Assembly: GCF_028610675.1 (NCBI RefSeq)
Contig: NZ_JAQQWS010000007.1
Span: 62,001-126,000 of the forward strand
Length of the DNA: 64,000 bases
Reading direction: 5' to 3'
From: Alkalihalobacillus pseudalcaliphilus
GTDB taxonomy: Bacteria > Bacillota > Bacilli > Bacillales > Bacillaceae_D
Shown: positions 1-7,495 of the stretch, in pieces
Layout of the letters: every line of letters begins with the position of its first letter
How positions within the stretch are numbered: position 1 is the first letter of the stretch
Made by a program: the position numbers and the translations under genes
Notes under the pieces: model-generated
Told to the model about the DNA's origin: nothing
Seen by the model: only the letters and a program-made list of their open reading frames with translations
Database searches by the model: none

Positions 1-166
1 TGTGAAGATCTGAAAGATGAACAACCGCCAATTCCTGACCGTGCTGAATATCCAAATCAATTTCATGCTCCGTCACGACAATACGGTTATTTTGGTCATG
101 AAAGAATAACGCCCCTACTAATACGGCTATTAACACACCTATAAACCATTTAATTCTTCTCCTCAT
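1..166 (-). CDS. Metallophosphoesterase, N-terminal fragment
   Basis: This gene runs off the left edge, and only about the first 55 residues are visible. The start is the ATG at 166, with an AGGTAGG-like site about 10 bases upstream. The protein opens with an Arg-rich tip and one hydrophobic segment (about residues 6-23), so it is probably membrane anchored or secreted. The visible end reads VVHLSDLH, the first metal-binding motif of calcineurin-like phosphoesterases of the YkuE type, which act outside the membrane on phosphoester or lipid substrates. It lies 46 bases downstream of the pentapeptide-repeat gene on the same strand and may be co-transcribed with it. The substrate cannot be inferred from this fragment. 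Confidence 0.75.
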   Translation of the reverse strand, partial: MRRRIKWFIGVLIAVLVGALFFHDQNNRIVVTEHEIDLDIQHGQELAVVHLSDLH

Positions 167-212
167 ACGACCGAAACCTACCTGATTATATTTGTCCTTC
201 TTTCACACATGT

Positions 213-863
213 TCATCCCTTTTCATTAACGACCATTCCAAACGCCTTCACAAAACCGATCGCTTGTTCAGGAGAAATGATGCAGCCTTTAAGCTTACCA
301 CTTGTCACAGCAATTCGTTCGAAGTAGCTTGCACTTAAATCGATTCCAGCTAAATCGACTTCATAAAAAGAAGCTTCATCAAGCTGACATTCTTGAAATT
401 CTACTTTCATTAATTTCGCCTCAAAAAAGTTTGCATGTTTTAACACCGATTTCTCCAGCATGACATGTTTGAAGCTTGTAAATTGGCACTCTAGATAAGG
501 AGCTAACGTATCTACAAATAATACATGCTGAAAATGTGCCTCTGCTAGCTGTGTACCCGCCATTTTACATTGACGGAATTCAACTCGATGAAATACAGCC
601 TGATTTAACCGAGCATTTGAAAAGTCACAATGGTCAAAAATAACATCCACACATTCTAATAGCTGAAAAAAGCTACCAATAAATGTTACGTTTTTAAAAA
701 TCATTTGGTCAAAGAAAACTTTATCATATTCTTCTACTTGAATCATCTCGTTTTCTATGACACAGCTATCCATATATTTATCTTGCTCATAACAATCAGA
801 CCAAGACTTCACCTCTAGGTGTTGCTTGATTTTGGGTAATTGTCTCTTAAATGAGGCAGCCAT
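213..863 (-). CDS. Pentapeptide-repeat protein, Qnr/McbG-like
   Basis: The 216-residue protein has no signal or membrane segment. From about residue 50 to 195 it shows a five-residue periodicity with a hydrophobic centre (for example FSNARLNQA, ANFFEAKL, ASFYEVDLAGIDLSASYF), which predicts a right-handed quadrilateral beta-helix. The length matches Qnr proteins (about 214-219 residues). The tail, SPEQAIGFVKAFGMVV, resembles the conserved C-terminal dimerisation segment of Qnr proteins as I recall it. Qnr and McbG proteins mimic DNA and shield gyrase and topoisomerase IV from quinolones or microcin B17. The gene follows the coiled-coil gene by 4 bases. The pentapeptide fold is clear; the gyrase-protection role is an inference. 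Confidence 0.8.
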   Translation of the reverse strand: MAASFKRQLPKIKQHLEVKSWSDCYEQDKYMDSCVIENEMIQVEEYDKVFFDQMIFKNVTFIGSFFQLLECVDVIFDHCDFSNARLNQAVFHRVEFRQCKMAGTQLAEAHFQHVLFVDTLAPYLECQFTSFKHVMLEKSVLKHANFFEAKLMKVEFQECQLDEASFYEVDLAGIDLSASYFERIAVTSGKLKGCIISPEQAIGFVKAFGMVVNEKG

Positions 864-867
864 TACA

Positions 868-1656
868 TCACTTCTCCCCTTGTTTTTTCGGCGTAAATCT
901 TATTAAAGCTTTATAACCAAGCCTCGTTAATTTATATTGTTCGTCCAAATATCCATCTTTTTGTAAAGTATGAACATGTGAATCTTTCAGTAGACTTTTA
1001 ATTGATTTAATTCTCTGGTTTAATTGCTCCAGATTAGGGTCTTCAAAACTATCTAACTCTAATAATGTGGCTAACTCCTTAACTGGATCCTCTTTTACAA
1101 ACAAACTCTTCGTATCAAGAAATGCCTGCTGAATTTTTGCTTTAGCGTTACTTAGTTCGGTAAGTAAGGTTGTGCGTTCTACTTGTTTTTCTTCAAATCG
1201 GCTTCGGAATTGCTGCTTCTCAATCTCATCGAGGTCCGCTTTTTTAAATAAATCTTCCATTAATAACGTTTGATCCAGTTCAATTTTACGTAAAGCTTGT
1301 TCCTTTTCCTTAACCCCTTCAAAAATCCGCGTTTGCTCATTCGTTGCCTCGACAGTCACAGTAGCTTCTTCTTCCCCTACTTCGTTTGCAATCGGAGCTG
1401 TTTGCTCTCCTTCCTTATCCTGTTTTCGTTCTAATAAACTCTTCATTTCTCTTAATTTTTGTAACACAATAACCGCAAAGCTGACTAAAAATAAAAGGAC
1501 GGTAGCTCGGTAGACAACTTCATAAAAAACTGATAAATAAATGATACCTAAACTAGTCATCCAGCCAACGAGGCATATAGCCCATTCCTTGCCAGACTTT
1601 GGCTTAAGCATCATAAGTGATAATGGTTTAATTTCTGTAGATTGTTCTTGCTTCAT
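868..1656 (-). CDS. Two-TM coiled-coil protein, unknown function
   Basis: I do not recognise this 262-residue protein. Two hydrophobic segments lie at about residues 25-44 and 49-66. They are followed by a long acidic and basic soluble region (about 70-260) rich in Glu, Lys and Gln, with heptad-like stretches around 110-180 that suggest a coiled coil. It is therefore likely to be an inner-membrane protein with a cytoplasmic C-terminal rod. It is the first gene of a minus-strand set and is followed after 4 bases by the pentapeptide-repeat gene, so the two are probably co-translated. About 150 AT-rich bases separate it from the chbG terminator side. Confidence 0.6.
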   Translation of the reverse strand: MKQEQSTEIKPLSLMMLKPKSGKEWAICLVGWMTSLGIIYLSVFYEVVYRATVLLFLVSFAVIVLQKLREMKSLLERKQDKEGEQTAPIANEVGEEEATVTVEATNEQTRIFEGVKEKEQALRKIELDQTLLMEDLFKKADLDEIEKQQFRSRFEEKQVERTTLLTELSNAKAKIQQAFLDTKSLFVKEDPVKELATLLELDSFEDPNLEQLNQRIKSIKSLLKDSHVHTLQKDGYLDEQYKLTRLGYKALIRFTPKKQGEK

Positions 1657-1810
1657 CTTTATACTCCTTTATCTTACATCTCTCATTCATTAGATTTTAC
1701 TTACTTCTACTATATCATAATTAAAAACCGTTCTTTTTATAAAACTACTGACAAATGAAGTGAAATCATGAGTTAAATAACACGACGTAAAAAAAGAAAA
1801 GGGAGCAACG

Positions 1811-2509
1811 TTAGGAGCTCACCTTTTCCTCTTTCATCCACTCTTTTAAAATGCGCAACTCTTCTCTTCTTTTTTCCACATAAGATGATTGCCTTTTTAA
1901 GGAGTCATCCACATATCCAGGGTGACACATGATTTCCAACGTGTGATAACGATGTTTATTGATTATTTCTTGTAAATGCTCTAGCTTTAAATTTTCACCA
2001 TAAAACTGATCATGAAAATAGCTTGTTCTTTTTGTAATGAGTAAATCCCTAATGCCAGTGAGGTGACGAAAAGGGAGCTGGTATCGTTTCGCTAACCGAA
2101 CAAGAACGGGGTGCAGCTTGCTCCACCCATGAATATGGTGATGACTATCTATATGATTAGGTAAATATTGAAACTGTTTATAAAAACACTCAATCTGTTT
2201 CATCCATTCTTGCTCTACTTCATCTAAGTTAATTTCCCAGTCTTCTTGTTCAAATCGACTCGACAACTTAAAATAACCTGTTTCGTCTACTAAACTAGGA
2301 ACATCAGTAATAGGCTTTCCTGATGTTAATGTTAAATGGATACCAACTATTAAATTTGGATTTTGCAAGGATAATTGCCTGGCATGTTCACTGGCTTCTC
2401 CCGTTATCATAAACGAGGTTGAAGTTATTGCCCCAGCTTGAAAGCCATCAATGATTCCCAAATTGACACCTTCGCATAAACCGAAATCATCGGCATTGAC
2501 GATAAGCAT
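1811..2509 (-). CDS. chbG: ChbG/YdjC-family carbohydrate deacetylase
   Basis: This 232-residue protein belongs to the YdjC/ChbG family of metal-dependent deacetylases, which remove one acetyl group from chitooligosaccharides (in E. coli, from chitobiose or its 6-phosphate). The N-terminal NADDFG (Asp7/Asp8), GIHLTL (His58) and DSHHHIH (His123-His127) motifs match the family's metal and catalytic sites. There is no signal peptide, so it acts in the cytoplasm. It lies 28 bases downstream of a GntR regulator on the same strand, and both are divergent from a lactose/cellobiose-type PTS. Together these suggest use of N,N'-diacetylchitobiose or a similar N-acetylated disaccharide. Confidence 0.9.
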   Translation of the reverse strand: MLIVNADDFGLCEGVNLGIIDGFQAGAITSTSFMITGEASEHARQLSLQNPNLIVGIHLTLTSGKPITDVPSLVDETGYFKLSSRFEQEDWEINLDEVEQEWMKQIECFYKQFQYLPNHIDSHHHIHGWSKLHPVLVRLAKRYQLPFRHLTGIRDLLITKRTSYFHDQFYGENLKLEHLQEIINKHRYHTLEIMCHPGYVDDSLKRQSSYVEKRREELRILKEWMKEEKVSS

Positions 2510-2537
2510 TTATAGTCTCCTTTCTCTTATAGGCAAG

Positions 2538-3281
2538 TTAATAGGAGCGCTCAATAATAAAGTTAGCTTTATCACCACGGAAATAAGCCTTTGAATACTC
2601 AATCTTTTTTCCATTCTCTAAATAAGCATCGGTTTCAATCATAAAACACGGCGATCCTTCTTCAATTTCCAGCACCTGTGCTGTGTACGGATCCGCTAAA
2701 ATGATTTCAATTTGTTCAACCGTTTTCTTAATCATAAGTTGATAATCATCTCGTATTAAAGAATATAACGAAACTTCACAAGCATCCCTATTTAGCCCTG
2801 GGGTATCAGCCCATGGTAAATAAGATACTTCATATTGAATAGGAATATCATCGGCAAAACGAACACGTTCTAACTTATTAACAGGTGCTCCCTTATCTAA
2901 TCCTAATCCTCTGCTAATGAAATCATCACTTGGAATAACTAATAAATTCGTCACCTTAATAGATGGACTTTTCCCCTGTAATTGCAGCTGAGTATTAAAA
3001 TTATCGACTGTGGCTGTTAAAGATTGTTTGACTTTATTGTCGGCTACATACGTGCCACTACCTTGAATTTTATATACATACCCTTCAATATGTAATTGAT
3101 TTAAAGCCGTTCTCACGGTTGTTCTACTCACATCAAACATTTCACAAAAATCTGCCTCAGTAGGTAGTTTTGTATTAATTCGATATTCACCGCTTTTAAT
3201 CGCTTGTTTAATTTCATCTTTTACACGAATATGTAAGGCTTTTCCCTCTAATTTGTCTGGTTTCAACTCACTATCTCCCAT
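2538..3281 (-). CDS. GntR/HutC-family transcriptional regulator
   Basis: The 247-residue protein has an N-terminal winged helix (about residues 15-80; KLPTEADFCEMFDVSRTTVR is the recognition region) and a C-terminal UTRA effector domain (about 95-240). This is the HutC layout used to sense phosphorylated sugars. It is transcribed divergently from the PTS genes and heads an operon with chbG, so it probably represses both by reading the phosphosugar produced by the PTS. It is a paralogue of NagR (9455-10183) with similar length but a clearly different sequence, which argues for a separate effector and operator. Confidence 0.9.
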   Translation of the reverse strand: MGDSELKPDKLEGKALHIRVKDEIKQAIKSGEYRINTKLPTEADFCEMFDVSRTTVRTALNQLHIEGYVYKIQGSGTYVADNKVKQSLTATVDNFNTQLQLQGKSPSIKVTNLLVIPSDDFISRGLGLDKGAPVNKLERVRFADDIPIQYEVSYLPWADTPGLNRDACEVSLYSLIRDDYQLMIKKTVEQIEIILADPYTAQVLEIEEGSPCFMIETDAYLENGKKIEYSKAYFRGDKANFIIERSY

Positions 3282-3548
3282 TCATACCATTTTCATATCT
3301 TTTATTGTAACATATTTTCAGAAAACAAGTACAAGTTTGTCAATTCAATTGGATAGCATTATCTCAACTTGTCGTGACAAATAAAAAGTGGTTAGGTTTT
3401 CAGCGAATAAATGTGGATAGGCTGTGGCTTTCATGACAAAACCTTGCTATCATAAGTAATAGATTCAACATTTAGGTATATAGCAACAGAGCCTTGGTCA
3501 TGTACATTTTCCGTACATCTTACCGAAACTATATTCGGAGGATAAGTC
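3282..3548. promoter_or_regulatory. Divergent control region between gntR and PTS genes
   Basis: This 267-bp gap must hold the promoters of both the GntR-chbG and the PTS units. The best dyad is TTGTCGTGACAA at 3369-3380, with a related ACAAGTTTGT at 3331-3340, and a separate repeat TGTACATTTTCCGTACA near 3500. These are candidate operators for the adjacent GntR protein. A GGAGG ribosome site at 3538-3542 precedes the IIC start. No site resembling the NagR operators upstream of nagA and nagR was found, which supports a distinct regulator specificity. Confidence 0.4.
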
Positions 3549-4841
3549 ATGAATAAATTAATGGAAATATTAGAAAAGCGATTACTCCCACTAGCTGCGA
3601 GAATAGGTTCACAGCGTCACTTGACTGCGATTAGAGATGGTTTTGTCGCGATTATGCCGATTATGATTATTGGTTCCTTTGCGATCTTGATTAATAATCT
3701 GCCAATTGAAAGTTTCCAACGCATCATGTTAACTTCATTTGGCGAGCAATGGAAAGTAATTGGGACGGCGATAAGTAATAGCTCGTATGCCGTTGTTAGT
3801 CTTTTAATTACTTTTTCTATTAGTTATAAGCTTGCACGCTCCTATAAGCTTGATGGCTTATCGGTAGCCCTCATATCTATATGCTCCTTATTTATTTTGT
3901 TACCGATTACAGATACTCGTACACTGACATTAGATTGGACGAGCTCTCAGGGATTATTTGTGGCTATCCTTACTTCCATCTTGGTTCCTGAATTATTTCG
4001 TTACTTTATCCGCTCTAAATGGACGATTTCGATGCCAGAAAGTGTACCAGAGGGCGTTCAACGCTCATTTCGTGCATTAGTTCCGGCATTGCTCATTTTA
4101 TTAATATTTAGCTCACTCAAAGCTGTACTACTTTTTTTCTTTAATCAAAGTGTACATCAATTTATTTATTCCATTATTCAGCTACCGTTACATGAGTTAT
4201 CTAATACGTTATTCAGTGCACTCATAGTCGCTTTTATGAGCCACCTACTTTGGTTTTTCGGGTTGCACGGTTCCAATATTTTAAGCCCGATTATTGAACC
4301 TCTCTATCTTCCCTTAATTCTAGAGAACCAAAGCTTTTTCCACCAAGGGATGAGTGCTTTTGATGTTCCATATATTATTACGAAACCTTTCTTTGATACC
4401 TTTGTTTATATGGGTGGGATTGGCACAACTTTAGCTTTGCTCATAGCGATTCTCCTCATTGCCAAAACACGGCATTATCGTTCGATTGGTAAGTTAAGTG
4501 CACCTGCAGCTGTTTTTAATATCAATGAACCGATGTTATTTGGACTACCGATTGTATTAAATCCATTTTTGCTTATTCCTTTTGTCCTTGTGCCCATCAT
4601 TTTAACGATGATAAGCTATTGGGCACTATCCCTTGGTATCGTTCCTAAAACCGTCGCGATTTTACCTTGGACAACTCCCCCTTTTATTAGCGGATACTTA
4701 GTAACAGGTGGAGATATTCGGGGGGCTTTTTTGCAAGCCTTCAATTTAGTAATAGCTATCATTATCTATATTCCTTTTATTTTACTTTCTGAGAAAAGTG
4801 TCATGAGTAAGCACTTTCTACTAAACTTACACCGACAATGA
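3549..4841 (+). CDS. PTS lactose/cellobiose-family EIIC permease
   Basis: This 430-residue polytopic membrane protein is the EIIC component of a lactose/cellobiose (Chb/Cel) family phosphotransferase permease. It carries the sugar across the membrane, where EIIB phosphorylates it. Visible family marks are the N-terminal RHLTAIRDGF segment, FFGLHGSN with His240, and NEPMLFGLP with Glu327; these correspond to the sugar-site His and Glu of ChbC-type transporters. About ten hydrophobic segments are present, and the length is normal. EIIA follows after 15 bases and EIIB is about 900 bases downstream. Genomic context (ChbG, NagA, NagB) favours chitobiose over cellobiose. Confidence 0.92.
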   Translation: MNKLMEILEKRLLPLAARIGSQRHLTAIRDGFVAIMPIMIIGSFAILINNLPIESFQRIMLTSFGEQWKVIGTAISNSSYAVVSLLITFSISYKLARSYKLDGLSVALISICSLFILLPITDTRTLTLDWTSSQGLFVAILTSILVPELFRYFIRSKWTISMPESVPEGVQRSFRALVPALLILLIFSSLKAVLLFFFNQSVHQFIYSIIQLPLHELSNTLFSALIVAFMSHLLWFFGLHGSNILSPIIEPLYLPLILENQSFFHQGMSAFDVPYIITKPFFDTFVYMGGIGTTLALLIAILLIAKTRHYRSIGKLSAPAAVFNINEPMLFGLPIVLNPFLLIPFVLVPIILTMISYWALSLGIVPKTVAILPWTTPPFISGYLVTGGDIRGAFLQAFNLVIAIIIYIPFILLSEKSVMSKHFLLNLHRQ

Positions 4842-4856
4842 AAGAGTGAGTCAAAC

Positions 4857-5180
4857 ATGGAACTTAATGAACAACTAGCATTTTCGCTAATTTTACACGC
4901 TGGTGAAGGTAAATCACTTGCCTTCTCCGCCTTACAAAAAGCCAAAAAAGGGGAATTTGAACAAGCTAAAATGGATCTTGAAGCGAGCAAAAAAGAAATC
5001 AGTAAAGCACACCAACAACAAACCAAGCTCATTTCATCGAACAGCAAACAACTACCATCGCTACTGCTCATTCATGCCCAAGACCACGTCATGAATGCTA
5101 TGAACAGCCTAGAACTAATAACAGAACTGATAGACATGCACCATCAATTACAAACACAGATAACACCCCAAAAAAGATGA
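4857..5180 (+). CDS. PTS lactose/cellobiose-family EIIA
   Basis: This 107-residue cytoplasmic EIIA protein of the lactose/cellobiose family accepts phosphate from HPr and passes it to EIIB. It is all-helical, with the LILHAGEGKS segment at 11-20 and the active-site stretch LLIHAQDHVMN at 70-80. His73 matches the phosphorylated His of LacF/ChbA, and Asp76 the metal-binding Asp. It starts 15 bases after EIIC and is almost certainly co-transcribed with it. The last residues (after about 95) are weakly conserved. The downstream DNA is not EIIB but a 540-bp repeat-rich spacer, an unusual arrangement for this operon type. Confidence 0.92.
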   Translation: MELNEQLAFSLILHAGEGKSLAFSALQKAKKGEFEQAKMDLEASKKEISKAHQQQTKLISSNSKQLPSLLLIHAQDHVMNAMNSLELITELIDMHHQLQTQITPQKR

Positions 5181-5722
5181 AAGACGTTTTAGCTCAGCGC
5201 CTCCCCCAACAGGACGCACAGCATGATTTCCGGGAGCAACGAGCAACGCACCATGTTCGCCGGTAACTTTCATATAAAATGCCCATGGCGGAGCAAAAAC
5301 CTGCTCCGCCACCAACAAACATGAAAGTAGCGGATCGCCCTTAACAACTCGGCTTTTTATTTAATTGATGCTTTTGAGAATTCTCATATTCAGCTGTAAC
5401 CATGCCCAACTAAGGAAGACCTCGAAGAGTGCTTCCAAAACTAATTTCAGTTCACCGCACACGAGCCCCAACCAACTAAAAAAATAGTTTGTACGTTTTG
5501 GGATTAGTATTCAATATCCAAGTGTTTTTGGACCGTTAGCCATGCTCGCTTGGCTACTTCACGCTCGCGTGAAGTTTTGAAAATCGAAACCGCCATTCAG
5601 ATGAATTCATTCATCTGATAAGGCGATTTCGATTTTCAAAAACGGACCAAAAACAAAGACCGAAAGGTCAACATACATGAGCATTAGCACTAACTTTCAT
5701 ATAAAAGAAAGGACACACATAA
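5181..5722. repeat. Repeat-filled spacer inside the PTS gene set
   Basis: No gene is visible in these 542 bp between EIIA and EIIB. Positions 5190-5340 hold an inverted copy of the dispersed intergenic element found seven other times in the window, including its palindromic core at 5266-5328. Positions 5523-5655 form a separate nested palindrome. A half-copy of the element end (AACTTTCATATAAAAG) sits at 5688-5703, just ahead of the EIIB ribosome site. The spacer looks like inserted mobile or repetitive DNA that has separated two genes of one operon. Confidence 0.7.
5523..5655. repeat. Nested long inverted repeat
   Basis: Outer arms TGTTTTTGGACCGTT (5523-5537) and AACGGACCAAAAACA (5641-5655) are inverted with one mismatch. 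Inside them is a 20-bp arm pair TTTTGAAAATCGAAA-CGCC (from 5575) and GGCG-TTTCGATTTTCAAAA (to 5641), itself enclosing TCAGATGA/TCATCTGA. A third hairpin, ACTTCACG-CTCG-CGTGAAGT, sits in the left part. The transcript of this region would fold into a branched structure between the IIA and IIB cistrons. Function unknown; it could affect IIB expression or be a transposition footprint. Confidence 0.7.
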
Positions 5723-6028
5723 ATGAAAATACTACTCATCTGTTCAGCAGGCATGTCAAGCAGTATCTTAGCAAAGAAACTCCAACAAACCGTTCATACA
5801 AACAATTTAGACTACCAGATCCAATCCTGTTCTGAGTCAACCTACGAAGAAATGTTAGAAAATACCAGTATCATCTTAATAAGCCCACAAATTCGCTTTC
5901 TCGAAAACCGTATTAAAGCATCAGTCGCACATACACCGATCCAAGTAGCTATCCTCGACCGAGCTGCATTCGGAACACTCAATACCCAAATAATTATCGA
6001 ACAAATTCAAAGCCTGTCATATGAATGA
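5723..6028 (+). CDS. PTS lactose/cellobiose-family EIIB
   Basis: This 101-residue EIIB protein opens with MKILLICSAGMSSS. Cys7 is the phosphocysteine in the P-loop-like CSAGMSS motif typical of cellobiose/chitobiose EIIB. It takes phosphate from EIIA and phosphorylates the sugar during passage through EIIC. A GAAAGGA site precedes the ATG. The gene is split from IIC-IIA by 542 bp of repeats and is closed by a terminator at 6038-6071, so it may now need its own promoter or read-through. The most likely partners are the IIC and IIA upstream. Confidence 0.92.
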   Translation: MKILLICSAGMSSSILAKKLQQTVHTNNLDYQIQSCSESTYEEMLENTSIILISPQIRFLENRIKASVAHTPIQVAILDRAAFGTLNTQIIIEQIQSLSYE

Positions 6029-6037
6029 ACAAAACGA

Positions 6038-6071
6038 AAGCAAATACCTCCAACTAGGTATTTGCTTATTC
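6038..6071 (+). terminator. Rho-independent terminator after EIIB
   Basis: AAGCAAATACCT and AGGTATTTGCTT form a perfect 12-bp stem around a six-base loop, followed by a short T-containing tail. It separates the PTS transcript from the nag genes. Confidence 0.7.
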
Positions 6072-6078
6072 ACTCCAC

Positions 6079-6094
6079 TCTGGTCTATACACAT
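6079..6094 (+). promoter_or_regulatory. NagR (dre-type) operator, distal copy
   Basis: TCTGGTCTATACACAT matches the TTGGTCTATACAACT-like operator of the GntR/HutC regulators NagR/YvoA and DasR at most positions. It lies 200 bp upstream of nagA, just after the EIIB terminator, and could be an auxiliary site. Confidence 0.5.
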
Positions 6095-6226
6095 TCCAGT
6101 AACCTTCATCTCCTATCAATCCAATAACACACCTTTACTAGCTATTGATAAGAACTAGTCATTGTCTCTTCTCATCTTTCTAAATTTAGACAGCCTATTT
6201 ACATTAGTTTTACATGCATTATCAAT

Positions 6227-6262
6227 ATTGGTCTATACAACTATTCAAATAATTGTTATACT
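6227..6262 (+). promoter_or_regulatory. nagA promoter with NagR operator
   Basis: ATTGGTCTATACAACT (6227-6242) is a close match to the NagR/DasR operator. A sigma-A promoter fits with -35 TATACA (6234-6239), 17 bases and -10 TATACT (6257-6262). The operator covers the -35 box, which predicts simple repression released by GlcN-6-P or GlcNAc-6-P. Confidence 0.75.
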
Positions 6263-6295
6263 ATTCATATAAGTAAAACAAAAGGAGCTCTTGAA

Positions 6296-7495
6296 ATGAC
6301 CAATAGTTTTGTTTTAAGTGGTGCAACCATCATCTCAGAAGATCGTACCCATACAAATAGTACCCTTTACATTGAGAACGGAAAGATTGTGAACATTCTT
6401 CCGCAATCACATGAACATGTCACTCATTCTAATCTTGAAATCACTCTCCCTGACAACGCCTTCATTCTGCCAGGTTTTATCGACCTCCATATTCACGGAG
6501 CAAATGGTTCCGATGTGATGGATGCAACACCCGAGGCTCTATCTAATATCGCTCATACAATTGCCCAAGAAGGAACGACTTCTTTTTTAGCAACAACGAT
6601 TACCCAGTCGCCTGAACTTATTAAAGAGGCACTCAAAAATGTTGCATCCACCGTACAAAATGAACAACAAAATACGGGAGCGAAAATACTTGGAGTCCAT
6701 CTTGAAGGTCCATTTATTTCAGCTCCGCGTGCCGGCGCTCAACCGCTCCATTATATAACAAACCCATCAATTGAACAGTTCAATGATTGGTACACTGCAT
6801 CTAATGAGTTGATTCATCTTGTTACCTATGCACCTGAAAAGGAAAATGGTCTTACCTTTACAAGACACCTAAAAGAGCTTGGTGTAATCCCTTCTATCGG
6901 CCATTCAGATGCTGTTTTTACAGAAGTAAAGGATGCTATTTGTGCCGGTGCTCGTCATATCACCCATCTATACAATGGAATGAGAGGCTTCCACCATCGT
7001 GAACCAGGCGTAGCAGGAACTGCTCTTTCCAGCTCAGAGCTATTTGTGGAACTTATCGTGGATGGCATTCACGTCCATCCTGATGTTGTGAAAACTACTT
7101 TGGCCGCAAAAGGTGCTGATAAAATCATTTTAATCACCGACTCTATGAGAGCAAAATGGCTTGAAGAGGGAACCTATGACTTAGGTGGTCAAACAGTGAA
7201 GTATCAAAACGGGCAAGCTTTATTGGATAATGGCTCATTAGCGGGAAGTGTTTTAAAAATGAATGAAGCTGTTAAAAATATGGTGCATTTCTCAGGTTGT
7301 TCATTAGAAGAAGTGGCCGTCATGGCAAGTGCAAACCCAGCAAAACAACTTGGTCTTTTCGACTCAAAAGGCAGTATTCGAAATGGTAAAGATGCTGACC
7401 TTACTGTTCTTAGCCACGATTTTGAAGTACTCCTAACAATCTCAGAAGGAAGAATAGTCTATGATAAAAGAGGTGTTGCACATGAAAATCATTGA
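6296..7495 (+). CDS. nagA: N-acetylglucosamine-6-phosphate deacetylase
   Basis: NagA hydrolyses GlcNAc-6-P to GlcN-6-P and acetate in the cytoplasm. The 399-residue amidohydrolase shows the metal-site HxH in GFIDLHIHGANG (His65, His67), HLEGPFIS, the metal His in SIGHSDA, the substrate His in HLYNGMR, and the catalytic Asp in LITDSM. The length is normal. A GGAGC ribosome site precedes the ATG. The 3' end overlaps nagB by 14 bases, so the two are translationally coupled. NagA feeds both amino-sugar catabolism and cell-wall recycling, and the operator upstream puts it under NagR. Confidence 0.96.
   Translation: MTNSFVLSGATIISEDRTHTNSTLYIENGKIVNILPQSHEHVTHSNLEITLPDNAFILPGFIDLHIHGANGSDVMDATPEALSNIAHTIAQEGTTSFLATTITQSPELIKEALKNVASTVQNEQQNTGAKILGVHLEGPFISAPRAGAQPLHYITNPSIEQFNDWYTASNELIHLVTYAPEKENGLTFTRHLKELGVIPSIGHSDAVFTEVKDAICAGARHITHLYNGMRGFHHREPGVAGTALSSSELFVELIVDGIHVHPDVVKTTLAAKGADKIILITDSMRAKWLEEGTYDLGGQTVKYQNGQALLDNGSLAGSVLKMNEAVKNMVHFSGCSLEEVAVMASANPAKQLGLFDSKGSIRNGKDADLTVLSHDFEVLLTISEGRIVYDKRGVAHENH

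Noticed and set aside
1790..1820. Possible terminator after chbG
   Set aside because: GAGCTC and GGAGC-type pieces are present but do not form a stem longer than four pairs, although a T-rich stretch follows on the minus strand.
5200..5660. Riboswitch in the PTS spacer
   Set aside because: The structure is explained by two repeat-type palindromes; no known aptamer consensus was recognised.
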